From contig NZ_JBIGHY010000002.1 in the NCBI RefSeq assembly GCF_043555865.1, forward strand, positions 496,001-560,000: a stretch of 64,000 nt of DNA. Reading direction: 5' to 3'. Within the stretch, counting starts at the first letter, position 1, and every line of letters begins with the position of its first letter. Positions 32,858 to 42,992 of the stretch are shown here, piece after piece. Under the pieces are notes generated by a model. The model made no database searches and was not told where the DNA came from. It worked only from the letters and a program-made list of their open reading frames with translations. The stretch comes from Pelomonas dachongensis. GTDB lineage: Bacteria > Pseudomonadota > Gammaproteobacteria > Burkholderiales > Burkholderiaceae_C. A program made the translations under genes and the position numbers.

Positions 32858-35218
32858 TCAGGGGCGCAACACCAGCCGGTGCCGGGTCTCGCCGGGCAGA
32901 AACGGCAAGGCCTCGCCCGCCAGCCAGGTGGCGTGATCCGCCCGGTAGTGCGGCGACAGCGGGTGGCCGCTCTGCCCTCCGGGGATGACGAGAAGGCCGA
33001 GTTCCTCGTGGCCAGGCGACACGACCATGCGCTCGCTCTGCCCGTGGCCGTGGTTGTGCACGCGCGGCATGTGGCTGTCGCCGGCCATGCCCTGCGACGC
33101 ATGGTCCAGCCAGCTGGACAGCACGGGCAGCGCCGCGCTCAGCGGGTGGCGCATGGCGGTGCTGTTGTCGGCGCCCCAGGTCGCCGCGGCCAGGCTGCCA
33201 TGCTTGTCCAGCAGCTGCCGGCGGCTCTCCAGCACCGCCTGCTGCAACAGGTCCGGCCAACTGTTGAAGGCGGCCGGCAACGTGTCGGGCCGAGCGGCCT
33301 GGATCAGCGCCCAACCGGGCGTCTCGGGCACGACCTTCAGATCCCGCGCCTTCAGTCCCTGGGCTTCCATGAGCCCGGCCAGCGGCGCAAAGATTTGTTC
33401 CAGCGCCCGCTCGCGGAAGGCGCGCACCAGCAGATAACCGGTCGCCTCGGGCCGGGCCGCATCGGCGCTCTTGTCGACCGCAGCGCGGTAGTCGACCAGG
33501 CCATGGGCCGCGACGAATTCCGGCGTCAGCACGCGCTCCAACAGCAACCCTCGCCAGCGCTGCAGGAACAGTGCACGGTGGTCCAGCTGGATGGCGTGCA
33601 GGCCGGCCTCGTCGAGCTGCTCGTGCGCACGCAGGCCGTCGCGGATCTGCTGACCGCGTGCACCCAGGTCCCAGCCACCGTTGCCGAGCAGCTTCATCGC
33701 GTCGCCGCCGACCATGCGCGAGTTGGCCGTCCACAGGCGGCCGTCAGCCGGGTCCACGATGCGCGGCTGCTCCGCAGCAGGCAGCCAGCCCTGCCAGCGC
33801 GCACGGCCGTCGCTCCAGTCTTGCGGGCGGTCCATGTCATCGCCCCCGACGCGGCGCGGGATGGCACCGATGACGGTCCACGCGATGCGGCCGGCGCTGT
33901 CGGCCACCAGCAGGTTCTGGTGCGGCACGCCGGTGCCCGCGGCCAGCTTCACGGCGTCGTCGACATCCGCTGCGTTCTCCAGCTGTACCAGCCGCAGGTT
34001 CATGCCCTGGGCGTCATGCGCCACCCAGCGCAGCGCATAGGCGTGGCCGGCAGGCGCCTTGTGGGCGAGCAACGGCCCCCATTCGCTTTCCACCACGACG
34101 TGGTCCACCGCGGGCTGGCCGGCTATCTCGATGCGCTCGACGCTGCGCGTCAGCGGTTTCTCGACGCCGCCCGACAGGTAGTGCGTGCCGGCCGCGTTCA
34201 GCTTCAGGCGGATCACATCCGCCCAGTCAGAGGTCGTGTTCGTGAAGCCCCAGGCCACGCGGCCATTGCTGCCCGCCACCAGCAGCGGCGCCCCGGGCAG
34301 GCTGACGCCGGCGATGTCGTGCTCACCAACGGCGTCCTTCCAGCGCATGCGCACCTTGAACCAGGTGCCAGGCGAGCGCAGACCCAGGTGCATGTCGTCC
34401 GCCACGATGGCGCGGCCACCGGCGCCGCGTGCCGCCGCGACGGCGAAGTTGTTGCTGCCCAGGTCGCGCGCATCCTGCAATCGGCAGTCGCTGCAGGCGG
34501 TCTTCGTCACGCGCAGCGCGTCGGGCAGCGGGCCGGCCGGCAGCGGCACGGCGGCTACACGGCTGTCGTCCATCGCCGCCTGCCAGTCGGCGCTGTGCTG
34601 GGTCAGGAAGGCGTACCAGTCGGGCGGCACGGCGTCGTGCAGCAGGCCCGTCGCGATGTCGTCGCGGCCCTGCGCACCTTGCAAGTCGAGATACATGCCG
34701 TAGGCCACCAGCACGCTGTCGGCCGGGCCCCACGGCTCGGGCTGCTGGCGCAGCAGCAGGTACTCGGGCGGGCGGCCGCCCAGCGTCGCCAGGCCCGCGT
34801 TGACACCCGCAGCGTAGGCCTGCAGCAGCGCGCGCTCACCCGCAGGCAGCGCCGTGAGACCGGTCTCGGCCCGGTGGCGGAAGCGGTGCACTCGCCGTCC
34901 CTGATCCAGCGGCAGCGCCTTCGCGCCCACCAGCGCGGACAGCTCGCCGGCCGCGTTGCGCCGCATCAGGTCCATCTGGAAGAAGCGCTCCTGCGCATGC
35001 ACGAAGCCCAGCGCCCGCGCGACGTCCAGCCGGTTCTCGGCCGTCACGGTGGCGTACCCGCGTTCGTCGCGCTGCACCTCGGCCGGCGCGCTCAGGCCCT
35101 TCAGATCGCGCTCGCCGTCCAGCGTCGCCAGGCTGGCGCGCACCGCCAGCCACAGGCCCAGCGCCAGCAGCGTCAGCAGCAGCAGCAGGCCGGCTAAAAC
35201 GCGCTTGAGCCAGCGCAT
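32858..35218 (-). CDS. Penicillin-acylase family Ntn hydrolase
   Basis: The 786-residue protein belongs to the penicillin G acylase / AHL acylase superfamily. An N-terminal hydrophobic segment (about 7-26) is a signal or anchor. The alpha part has GFVHAQERFFQMDLMRRNAAGELS, and the autocatalytic cleavage/nucleophile is Ser255 in RDLGSNNFAVA. The beta part has VADDMHLGL, VAWGFTNT and closes with PGGQSGHPLSPHY. It would self-process into two chains and hydrolyse amide bonds of acylated compounds in the periplasm. Whether the substrate is beta-lactam, acyl-homoserine lactone or another amide cannot be said. Its start is one base after the upstream SDR stop. Confidence 0.92.
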   Translation of the reverse strand: MRWLKRVLAGLLLLLTLLALGLWLAVRASLATLDGERDLKGLSAPAEVQRDERGYATVTAENRLDVARALGFVHAQERFFQMDLMRRNAAGELSALVGAKALPLDQGRRVHRFRHRAETGLTALPAGERALLQAYAAGVNAGLATLGGRPPEYLLLRQQPEPWGPADSVLVAYGMYLDLQGAQGRDDIATGLLHDAVPPDWYAFLTQHSADWQAAMDDSRVAAVPLPAGPLPDALRVTKTACSDCRLQDARDLGSNNFAVAAARGAGGRAIVADDMHLGLRSPGTWFKVRMRWKDAVGEHDIAGVSLPGAPLLVAGSNGRVAWGFTNTTSDWADVIRLKLNAAGTHYLSGGVEKPLTRSVERIEIAGQPAVDHVVVESEWGPLLAHKAPAGHAYALRWVAHDAQGMNLRLVQLENAADVDDAVKLAAGTGVPHQNLLVADSAGRIAWTVIGAIPRRVGGDDMDRPQDWSDGRARWQGWLPAAEQPRIVDPADGRLWTANSRMVGGDAMKLLGNGGWDLGARGQQIRDGLRAHEQLDEAGLHAIQLDHRALFLQRWRGLLLERVLTPEFVAAHGLVDYRAAVDKSADAARPEATGYLLVRAFRERALEQIFAPLAGLMEAQGLKARDLKVVPETPGWALIQAARPDTLPAAFNSWPDLLQQAVLESRRQLLDKHGSLAAATWGADNSTAMRHPLSAALPVLSSWLDHASQGMAGDSHMPRVHNHGHGQSERMVVSPGHEELGLLVIPGGQSGHPLSPHYRADHATWLAGEALPFLPGETRHRLVLRP

Positions 35219-35219
35219 G

Positions 35220-36008
35220 TCAGAACGTGCCGGAGTAGCTGCCGCCGTCCAGCAGGATGTTCTGGCCAGTCAGGTAGCCGGCATGCGCGCTGCACAGCAT
35301 TGCGCAGATGGCCCCGAACTCGGCCGCGGTGCCGAAGCGCTGCGCCGGGATGGCCGCACGGCGCTTCGCCGCGACCTCTTCGACGGCGGCGCCGGTCTTC
35401 GCAGCACCGGCTGCCAGCGTCTTCTTCAAGCGGTCGGTGTCGAAGGCGCCGGGCAGCAGGTTATTGATGGTCACGTTGGCGCCGGCCAGCCGCGGCTGGC
35501 GGGCCACGCCGGCGACGAAGCCGGTCAGCCCCGAGCGCGCGCCGTTGGACAGCCCCAGCGTGTCGATGGGCGCCTTGACCGCGCCCGACGTGATGTTGAC
35601 GACGCGGCCGAAGCCACGCGCCGCCATGCCGTCCACGGTGGCCTTGATGAGCTCGATGGGCGCCAGCATGTTGGCGTCCAGCGCCGCGATCCACTGCGCG
35701 CGGTCCCAGTCGCGGAAGTCGCCAGGCGGCGGGCCGCCGGCGTTGTTGATGAGGATGTCCACCTGCGGGCAGGCCGCCAGCGCGGCGGCGCGGGCCTCGG
35801 GTGTGGCGATGTCACCGATGACAGTCTTGACTTCCACGGCCGGGTTCAGCGCCTTCAGCGCCGCCGCCGTGGCCAGCAGGTCGGCCTCGCCACGCGCGGT
35901 GATCACCACGTTGACGCCCTCGCCCACCAGGGCCTCCGCGCAGCCACGCCCCAGCCCCTTGCTCGCGGCACACACCAGCGCCCAGCGTCCAGTCAATCCG
36001 AGATCCAT
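35220..36008 (-). CDS. SDR family oxidoreductase
   Basis: The 262-residue SDR has an altered cofactor motif ASKGLGRG, NNAGGPPPG, and an atypical active-site region (NITSGAVKAPIDTLGLSNGARSG). The usual YxxxK appears replaced by LSNGARSG. A group of SDRs with this SNGAR pattern is common in proteobacteria, and some may be poorly active. ATG 36008 follows GGAGC. It is the first gene of a minus-strand operon with the acylase. An intrinsic terminator just upstream separates it from the binding-protein gene. Confidence 0.85.
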   Translation of the reverse strand: MDLGLTGRWALVCAASKGLGRGCAEALVGEGVNVVITARGEADLLATAAALKALNPAVEVKTVIGDIATPEARAAALAACPQVDILINNAGGPPPGDFRDWDRAQWIAALDANMLAPIELIKATVDGMAARGFGRVVNITSGAVKAPIDTLGLSNGARSGLTGFVAGVARQPRLAGANVTINNLLPGAFDTDRLKKTLAAGAAKTGAAVEEVAAKRRAAIPAQRFGTAAEFGAICAMLCSAHAGYLTGQNILLDGGSYSGTF

Positions 36009-36019
36009 CGCAGCTCCAG

Positions 36020-36054
36020 AAAACAAAAATGCGGCCGTGCCAGGCACGCCGCAT
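36020..36054 (-). terminator. Intrinsic terminator of the binding-protein gene
   Basis: On the minus strand ATGCGGC...GCCGCAT with an inner GTG/CAC forms a stem of 10 bp with one bulged G, followed by TTTTTG and further Ts. A second hairpin, GGCACCGG-CCTG-CCGGTGCC at 36071-36090, lies closer to the stop codon. Together they should end the 36104-37216 transcript. Confidence 0.8.
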
Positions 36055-36103
36055 CATCGCGCGAGTCGCGGGCACCGGCCTGCCGGTGCCCTGCCCGGCC
36101 TGC

Positions 36104-37216
36104 CTACCGCCAGAACTTGCCGTCGGGCCCGATGATGGACACGTCGGTGAACTCCAGCCCTTTGTGGTCCTTCTCGTTGTAGCCGATCTGCAAGCCGCCC
36201 AGGTCCAGACGCGGGCCCTCCAGCGCCCTCAGCAGCGCGGCGCGATCAATGTCCTTGCCGGCGCGACGCAGCGCTTCCACCACCAGTTTCGCGGCCGTGA
36301 AGCCCTCCAGCTGTGCCGGCGTCAGCTCCGTGCGCCCGGCAGCCTTGGCCAGCCCCAGCGCCTCACGCACCAGCGGGTTGGACGTCGAGCGCTCGTACGG
36401 GAACAGCTGCGTGACGATGATGCCGCGAGCGTTCTCGCCCAGGCTCTTGACGAACTCGTGCGACGCGTTGTTGGACAGCGTGGCCACATGGGCCGTGGAA
36501 CCCGCCGCCCGCAGCGCGTTGACGCCCTCGGCAACCGCGTAGCCGGGCCCGATCAGCACGACGGCCTCGATGCCGGCTTTGGCAATCGCCTGCATGGTCG
36601 GCGCGAGGTTGGGCTTGTTGCGGTCATAGCGCAGGTTGGACAGCGCGCGCAGCTTCAACTCGTCCAGCCCCTTGATTGCGCCCTTGCCGGCATCGGTGCC
36701 GAACGGGTCGTTGACCTGCACGATGGTGATGCGTTTGACGCCGATGCCGACCAGGTGCTTGACGGCCCGCTCGGCCTCCTCCTGGTAGCTGGCGCGCAGG
36801 TTGAAGACGAAGGGCTGCACCGGCTCGCGCAGGCTGATGGCGCCCGTGGCCGGCGCGATCAGCGGCAGGCGGTTCTCCTTCAGCACCGGCAGCATGGCTT
36901 CGGTGGGGCCCGTGCCGCGGCTCAGCATCAGCGCCAGCACGCCCTGGCTTGCCAGCGAGCGGGCGTGCGCCGCAGCGGTGGCGTTGTCGTACTTGTCGTC
37001 CTGCGTGACCAGCTCGATGTTCTGGCCGCGGATGCCGCCCTGCGCATTGACCGCGTCGAAGTACATGCGGGCGCCTTCGGCGCTTTCCTGCACCAGACCC
37101 GCGACCGGGCCGGTGAAGCCGGCCACCATGCCGATGCGCAGAGAGCCCTGCGCCACGGCGACATTCATTCCCATGCAGGCAGCCAACAATGCCGCCAGAC
37201 CGACCCAACGATTCAC
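36104..37216 (-). CDS. Periplasmic branched-chain-amino-acid-type binding protein
   Basis: The 370-residue protein has a signal peptide (MNRWVGLAALLAACMGMNVAVAQ) and the LivJ-type type-I periplasmic binding fold: LRIGMVAGFTGPVAGLVQESAEGARMYFDAVNAQGGI and later SEAML-like GPTEAMLPVLKENRLPLIAPATG. GTG 37216 follows GGAGAAAA. No permease or ATPase gene is adjacent, and a terminator follows directly, so it is a single-gene unit. It is divergent from a histidine kinase gene 187 bases away, which may use it as ligand sensor. Ligand unknown. Confidence 0.88.
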   Translation of the reverse strand: MNRWVGLAALLAACMGMNVAVAQGSLRIGMVAGFTGPVAGLVQESAEGARMYFDAVNAQGGIRGQNIELVTQDDKYDNATAAAHARSLASQGVLALMLSRGTGPTEAMLPVLKENRLPLIAPATGAISLREPVQPFVFNLRASYQEEAERAVKHLVGIGVKRITIVQVNDPFGTDAGKGAIKGLDELKLRALSNLRYDRNKPNLAPTMQAIAKAGIEAVVLIGPGYAVAEGVNALRAAGSTAHVATLSNNASHEFVKSLGENARGIIVTQLFPYERSTSNPLVREALGLAKAAGRTELTPAQLEGFTAAKLVVEALRRAGKDIDRAALLRALEGPRLDLGGLQIGYNEKDHKGLEFTDVSIIGPDGKFWR

Positions 37217-37403
37217 TGTTTTTCTCCATCCACACATGACGTGTGCAGTTTGTGGCCGCGGATTGTGGCGTCAGCTCGGTGCAAGGCAGCGCGCCCGACG
37301 CCCGGGATAAACCCGGGAATCCCCGCCCGCGAACGCGCATTTGCACCGGTTTTCGTCGGCCTACACTCGGTCGCCCACCGCGCCCGGGCCTGCCACTCTG
37401 CCC

Positions 37404-39029
<1,626 letters not shown>

Positions 39030-39043
39030 CAAGCGTCAGCCGC

Positions 39044-39253
39044 TTACTGCGAAGCTCCCGGGGACGGTGCGGACGCAGCCTCGACAGCCGCGGTCACGGC
39101 GGCCGAGGCGGCATCGGACGCCGCCGAAGCCGGCTCATGCGGAACGCTGATGCTGTGCGACTCACCGCTGAGGTCGATGTTGCCGCCGCTCTTGGTCAGG
39201 ATGTACAGCGCCAGGGCGGCAAAGGCGATGAAGCCGACGATCAACTTCCACAT
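39044..39253 (-). CDS. Small membrane-anchored Ala/Ser-rich protein
   Basis: The 69-residue protein begins with one hydrophobic helix (WKLIVGFIAFAALALYILT), followed by a short polar stretch and an Ala/Ser/Glu-rich tail (ASAASDAASAAVTAAVEA). ATG 39253 follows GGAGA. It is convergent with the histidine kinase gene and upstream of nothing on its strand except the kinase end. No family recognised; likely an inner-membrane protein of unknown role. Confidence 0.65.
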   Translation of the reverse strand: MWKLIVGFIAFAALALYILTKSGGNIDLSGESHSISVPHEPASAASDAASAAVTAAVEAASAPSPGASQ

Positions 39254-39308
39254 GCTGGGGTCTCCACAGGTTTGAACTGCGGCGGATTCTGCGGCCCGAG
39301 GCTGACGC

Positions 39309-40805
39309 TCAACTGAAGGCGAAGACCTCACGACCGCCGTCGCCGCCGCTGTAGGCCAGCTCGTGACCACGGGTTGCGAAGTCCACGCGCAGGCTGGCCC
39401 AGTGGCCCGCCCCGTGCCAGCGCAGGCGCAGTTCGTCGTCGCCGCTGGCCTCGACCTGGAACTCGCCGCCAAAGGCCGGGTGGCGGTTGCGCAGCTGGAT
39501 CAACTCGATGAGGCGGCGCACGACCGGACGTTCGCAGTCTCGGGCGATCTCGTCCTCGTCGTAGTGGTGCCGGTTGATGTCGCGGCCCACCTGGCTGCGG
39601 GCCAGCAGGTCCATGTCGTTGTGGCCGGCCAGCAGGCCGACGTAATAGACCTGCGGCACGCCGGGCAGGAAGAACTGCAGCGCGCGGGCCAGCAGGTAGG
39701 CCGTCTCGTCGCGACCCATTGCGTCGAAGAACGTGCAGTTGACCTGGTAGAGGTCCAGGTTGCTGGCGGCAGCACCAGTGGCGCGCCGGCTCTGGTCGCC
39801 GCTGGCCGCGTGGATGCGCTCCACCAGCGCGTCCAGCTCCTCGGGCGGCACGAGGCCAGGGTGGGCCGCGCGGTCGCTGGCGTCCGCGCCGATGTCGATG
39901 ATGCCGATGCCGTCATGCGTGTCGAGCACGGTCAGCGCATTGCTCGGGCGCACGGCGATCCAGCGCTTCAGCGCGGCGGCGGTGTGGAAGTTGAACGCAT
40001 GAAGCACCAGCGGCGGCAGCGCGAAGTCGTAAACCCAGTCCACCTGGCGCGCGATTTCGATCTGGCGCTGGTAGTAGGCATGGATCTCGACCAGCACCTC
40101 GATGCCCAGCGCCTTCGCCTCGGCGGCGAACTCGGCGATGAAGTCGAAGGTCTCCGGCATCATGAAGCAGCTGGCGCCGGCCTTCTTGATGGCGTAGCCG
40201 ACGGCGTCCAGCCGCACCATGCCGATGCCGTTGCTGGCCAGCGTCTTCAGGATGCTGGTGAGGTAGGCCCGGCCCTGCGGGTGGTGCACGGCGATGTCGA
40301 TCTGCGCGGCAGTGAAGGTCGTCCACAGGATGCGGCGCTCGCCGTTCTTCAACGTGGCATAGGTCAGTGGCAGGCCGGGGCGCGGGCGGTAGACGGCAAG
40401 CAGGTCCCGCTCGGTGGCGCCGTCGGGGAAGACGGCATCCAGCGTCAGGAACAGGCCGGCGTAGGCCGAGGCCTCGCCCTTCTCGGCGTAGTCGAGAAAC
40501 TGCGGCGATTCAGCAGACATGTGGTTGACGATGACGTCAGCCATCACGTCCAGGTCGTCGGTCAGCGCCTTGATGTCGGACCAGTCGCCCAGGCGTGGAT
40601 CGACGCAGGTGTGGTCGATGGGGTCAAAGCCGGCGTCGGCGCCGTCGATGGCGTCGAAGAACGGCAGCAGGTGCACGCCGCCGAACACGCCTTGCAGCGG
40701 TGAGCCCGGCGCGCCCAGCAGTCGCCTCAGGCGTGCGAGATCGGCGCCGTCGCGGCGGCCGCCGAGGCGGTCGACATAGGTGATGAGTTGGACTTGGTTT
40801 TTCAT
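39309..40805 (-). CDS. Sucrose phosphorylase (GH13_18)
   Basis: The 498-residue protein has the length and motifs of sucrose phosphorylase: DVIVNHMSAESPQF, nucleophile Asp in GMVRLDAVGYAIKKAG (about 192), acid/base Glu in EVLVEIHAYYQRQ (about 233), transition-state Asp in VLDTHDGIGIIDIG (about 290) and PGVPQVYYVGLLAGHND. It converts sucrose and phosphate to glucose-1-phosphate and fructose in the cytoplasm. ATG 40805 overlaps the permease stop. It is the last gene of the lacI-receptor-kinase-permease-phosphorylase module, where the fructose goes to the neighbouring fructokinase. Confidence 0.93.
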   Translation of the reverse strand: MKNQVQLITYVDRLGGRRDGADLARLRRLLGAPGSPLQGVFGGVHLLPFFDAIDGADAGFDPIDHTCVDPRLGDWSDIKALTDDLDVMADVIVNHMSAESPQFLDYAEKGEASAYAGLFLTLDAVFPDGATERDLLAVYRPRPGLPLTYATLKNGERRILWTTFTAAQIDIAVHHPQGRAYLTSILKTLASNGIGMVRLDAVGYAIKKAGASCFMMPETFDFIAEFAAEAKALGIEVLVEIHAYYQRQIEIARQVDWVYDFALPPLVLHAFNFHTAAALKRWIAVRPSNALTVLDTHDGIGIIDIGADASDRAAHPGLVPPEELDALVERIHAASGDQSRRATGAAASNLDLYQVNCTFFDAMGRDETAYLLARALQFFLPGVPQVYYVGLLAGHNDMDLLARSQVGRDINRHHYDEDEIARDCERPVVRRLIELIQLRNRHPAFGGEFQVEASGDDELRLRWHGAGHWASLRVDFATRGHELAYSGGDGGREVFAFS

Positions 40806-42103
40806 GATCCTTGGGACTTCACGCGCAGCACGCAGACGGCGGCGAGCGCCAGCAGCACGCCGGCCAGACGGATGACGTTTTCGGGCCGACCACCCAGCAG
40901 GCTGTCGTAGAACAAGGGCAGCGTCACCGCCTGGATCAGCATCGGGATGACGATGAACATGTTGAAGATGCCCATGTACACGCCGGCGCGCTCGGGCGGG
41001 ATGCTGCCGGCCAGCAGCACATACGGATTGCCCATGATCGAACCCCAGGCCAAGCCGATGCCCACCATGGGCAGGAACAGCAGCCAGCCCTCGCTGCGGA
41101 CGCCGGGCAGCGCCCACATGCCGGCCGCCGCTGCGAACAGCGCGAAAGCATGCACCCATTTCGCGCCCAGGCGCTTGGTGAACGGCACCATCGCAAAGGC
41201 GGCGACGAAGGCGACGGCGTTGTAGAAGCCGCCGACCTGGCCGTTCAACAGCGCAGCATCACGGAAGCCGGCACTGTGCGGGTCGTCCGTGCCGAAGACG
41301 GTGGCGGCCAGCGTCGGCACGATGTAGATCCAGTAGCACATCATTCCGTACCACTGGAACAGCGCCATCCACCACAGCTGGCGCATCGTCGCGGGCATGT
41401 CGCGCAACGCGGCCCAGATCTCGGCGAGCGCGGGGCCCAGGCCCTTGGGCAAGGCTCGCAGACGGGCCATCTCCTCGGCCGGCAGCGGCAGCTCGGGCAC
41501 CTTGCGCACGGACCACCACACCGTCGTGAACGACAGCAGCGCGCCGATCAGGAAGGCCAGCGTCGTGACGACCGGGATTCCGTTGGCGCCAAGCGCATCC
41601 TTGTTCATACCGAAGAAAACGAGCAGGCTGGGAGTTAGATAAGCGAGCGTCTGCGCCAGACCGGTGAACGAGGCCTGGGTGAGGAAGCCGCTGGCGTGCT
41701 GCTCGGGCCGCAGCCGGTCGCTGACGTAGGCGCGGTAGGGCTCCATCGTCACGTTGTTGGCCGCATCCAATATCCACAGCAGGCCCGCCGCGAACCACAG
41801 CGCCGGGCTGAACGGCATGACCAGCAGGCCCAGCGAGCACAGCAGCGCACCAATCAGGAAGTAAGGCGTGCGCCGGCCCAGCCGATGGGTGGTGCGGTCG
41901 CTCAGCGCGCCGATGATGGGCTGCACCAGCAGGCCGGTAACGGGGCCGGCCAGCCACAGATACGGCAGGTCTTTCCCTTCAGCGCCCAGCATTTGGTAGA
42001 TCGGGCTCATGTTGGCCTGCTGCAGGCCGAAGCTGAATTGGATGCCGAGGAAGCCGACATTCATGTTCACGATCTGCGAGAACGACAGGTGCGGCTTGTT
42101 CAT
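40802..42103 (-). CDS. MFS sucrose permease, SUT-like
   Basis: This 433-residue transporter has about 12 membrane helices. The loop GALSDRTTHRLGRRTPYFLIGALL between helices 2 and 3 matches the GPH/sucrose-H+ symporter type known from plant SUT proteins and bacterial SuxC-like permeases. LSFSQIVNMNVGFLGIQFSFGLQQANMSPIY is the first helix. ATG 42103 follows GGAGA and overlaps the kinase stop by 4 bases. It would carry intact sucrose across the inner membrane after the TonB receptor brings it over the outer membrane. Confidence 0.9.
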   Translation of the reverse strand: MNKPHLSFSQIVNMNVGFLGIQFSFGLQQANMSPIYQMLGAEGKDLPYLWLAGPVTGLLVQPIIGALSDRTTHRLGRRTPYFLIGALLCSLGLLVMPFSPALWFAAGLLWILDAANNVTMEPYRAYVSDRLRPEQHASGFLTQASFTGLAQTLAYLTPSLLVFFGMNKDALGANGIPVVTTLAFLIGALLSFTTVWWSVRKVPELPLPAEEMARLRALPKGLGPALAEIWAALRDMPATMRQLWWMALFQWYGMMCYWIYIVPTLAATVFGTDDPHSAGFRDAALLNGQVGGFYNAVAFVAAFAMVPFTKRLGAKWVHAFALFAAAAGMWALPGVRSEGWLLFLPMVGIGLAWGSIMGNPYVLLAGSIPPERAGVYMGIFNMFIVIPMLIQAVTLPLFYDSLLGGRPENVIRLAGVLLALAAVCVLRVKSQGS

Positions 42104-42987
42104 GCTCGACTCTCCTGCGGCAAGGCGAGCAGGGCTTCGCGCCACGGAATCAGCAATGCCGGGTCTGCCGGCAGCGGGCCGCGCACGCCGCAGATCATGG
42201 CGGCGTAGCGGTTGGCGAGCTGCAGCGTCGCCGGCAGGTCGCGGCCCAGCGACAGACCGGACAGCAACATGGCCGTGAAGGCATCACCAGCGCCGACGCT
42301 GTCGACGTAGGCCGGCTGCGGCACCCCATCTCCGCCGGCCAGCAGCCGACCGCCTGGGCCATAGAGTGCATACCCGGCGGCGCCGCGCGTGACAAGCACG
42401 TGCTTCAGGGCAAAGCGCGCCATCAGATCCGGCAACGTGGGCTCGAACCAGCCGAGCAGGCGGTCGAGCTCGTCCTCGTTGAGCTTGACCCAGTCGGCCA
42501 GCATCAGCGATTCGGCCGCCAGCTCGGGTGTGTCGGTGCCGGGGCGCAGGTTGAGGTCGAGGAAACACAAGCCCGACGTCCGCTTGACGGCGGCACGAAT
42601 GGCCGCGCGCGAAGCCGCAGCACGCTGGGCAAGGCTGCCGAAGTAGACGATGCCGGCGTCTGCCGCTGCGGGCGCTTCGACATGGTCCCAGGCCGCGTCG
42701 GCATGGATCTCGAAACGGTGCCCCCCGCGCCCGTCTTCATGCACGCTGACGCGGCCGGTGGCGCGCGTCGCGTCGCGCTGGATGTCGTCGACCGCGAGGC
42801 CGAATCGCGCTGCGCTGTGCAGCACGAGCCGGCCGGCCGCATCATCGGTGCCGATGCGGCTGAAAAAGCGCACCGGCGCACCCAACGCCGACAGCGAGCG
42901 CGCCACATTGAAGGGCGCGCCGCCCGCGACGGCGCCGTCGTGGAACTCGTCCACGAGGGCCTCGCCCATGACGAAGACGGGGCTCAT
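42100..42987 (-). CDS. PfkB-family carbohydrate kinase, probable fructokinase
   Basis: The 295-residue kinase has the N-terminal GEALVDEFHDGAVAGGAPFNVARSLSALG (PfkB signature 1) and the catalytic Asp in DSVGAGDAFTAMLL near residue 230 (signature 2). It would phosphorylate fructose released by sucrose phosphorylase, and possibly fructose made from mannose by the isomerase at 19319. The start is 5 bases after the receptor stop, and its stop overlaps the permease start. Confidence 0.9.
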   Translation of the reverse strand: MSPVFVMGEALVDEFHDGAVAGGAPFNVARSLSALGAPVRFFSRIGTDDAAGRLVLHSAARFGLAVDDIQRDATRATGRVSVHEDGRGGHRFEIHADAAWDHVEAPAAADAGIVYFGSLAQRAAASRAAIRAAVKRTSGLCFLDLNLRPGTDTPELAAESLMLADWVKLNEDELDRLLGWFEPTLPDLMARFALKHVLVTRGAAGYALYGPGGRLLAGGDGVPQPAYVDSVGAGDAFTAMLLSGLSLGRDLPATLQLANRYAAMICGVRGPLPADPALLIPWREALLALPQESRA

Positions 42988-42992
42988 CGCGT

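Noticed and set aside
32821..33102. Long N-terminal extension of the SDR at 32089-32820
   Set aside because: The extra part lies antiphase inside the acylase gene and lacks any SDR feature.
32843..35197. A 784-codon plus-strand frame opposite the penicillin-acylase gene
   Set aside because: Antisense shadow; the minus strand has all motifs of the Ntn hydrolase.
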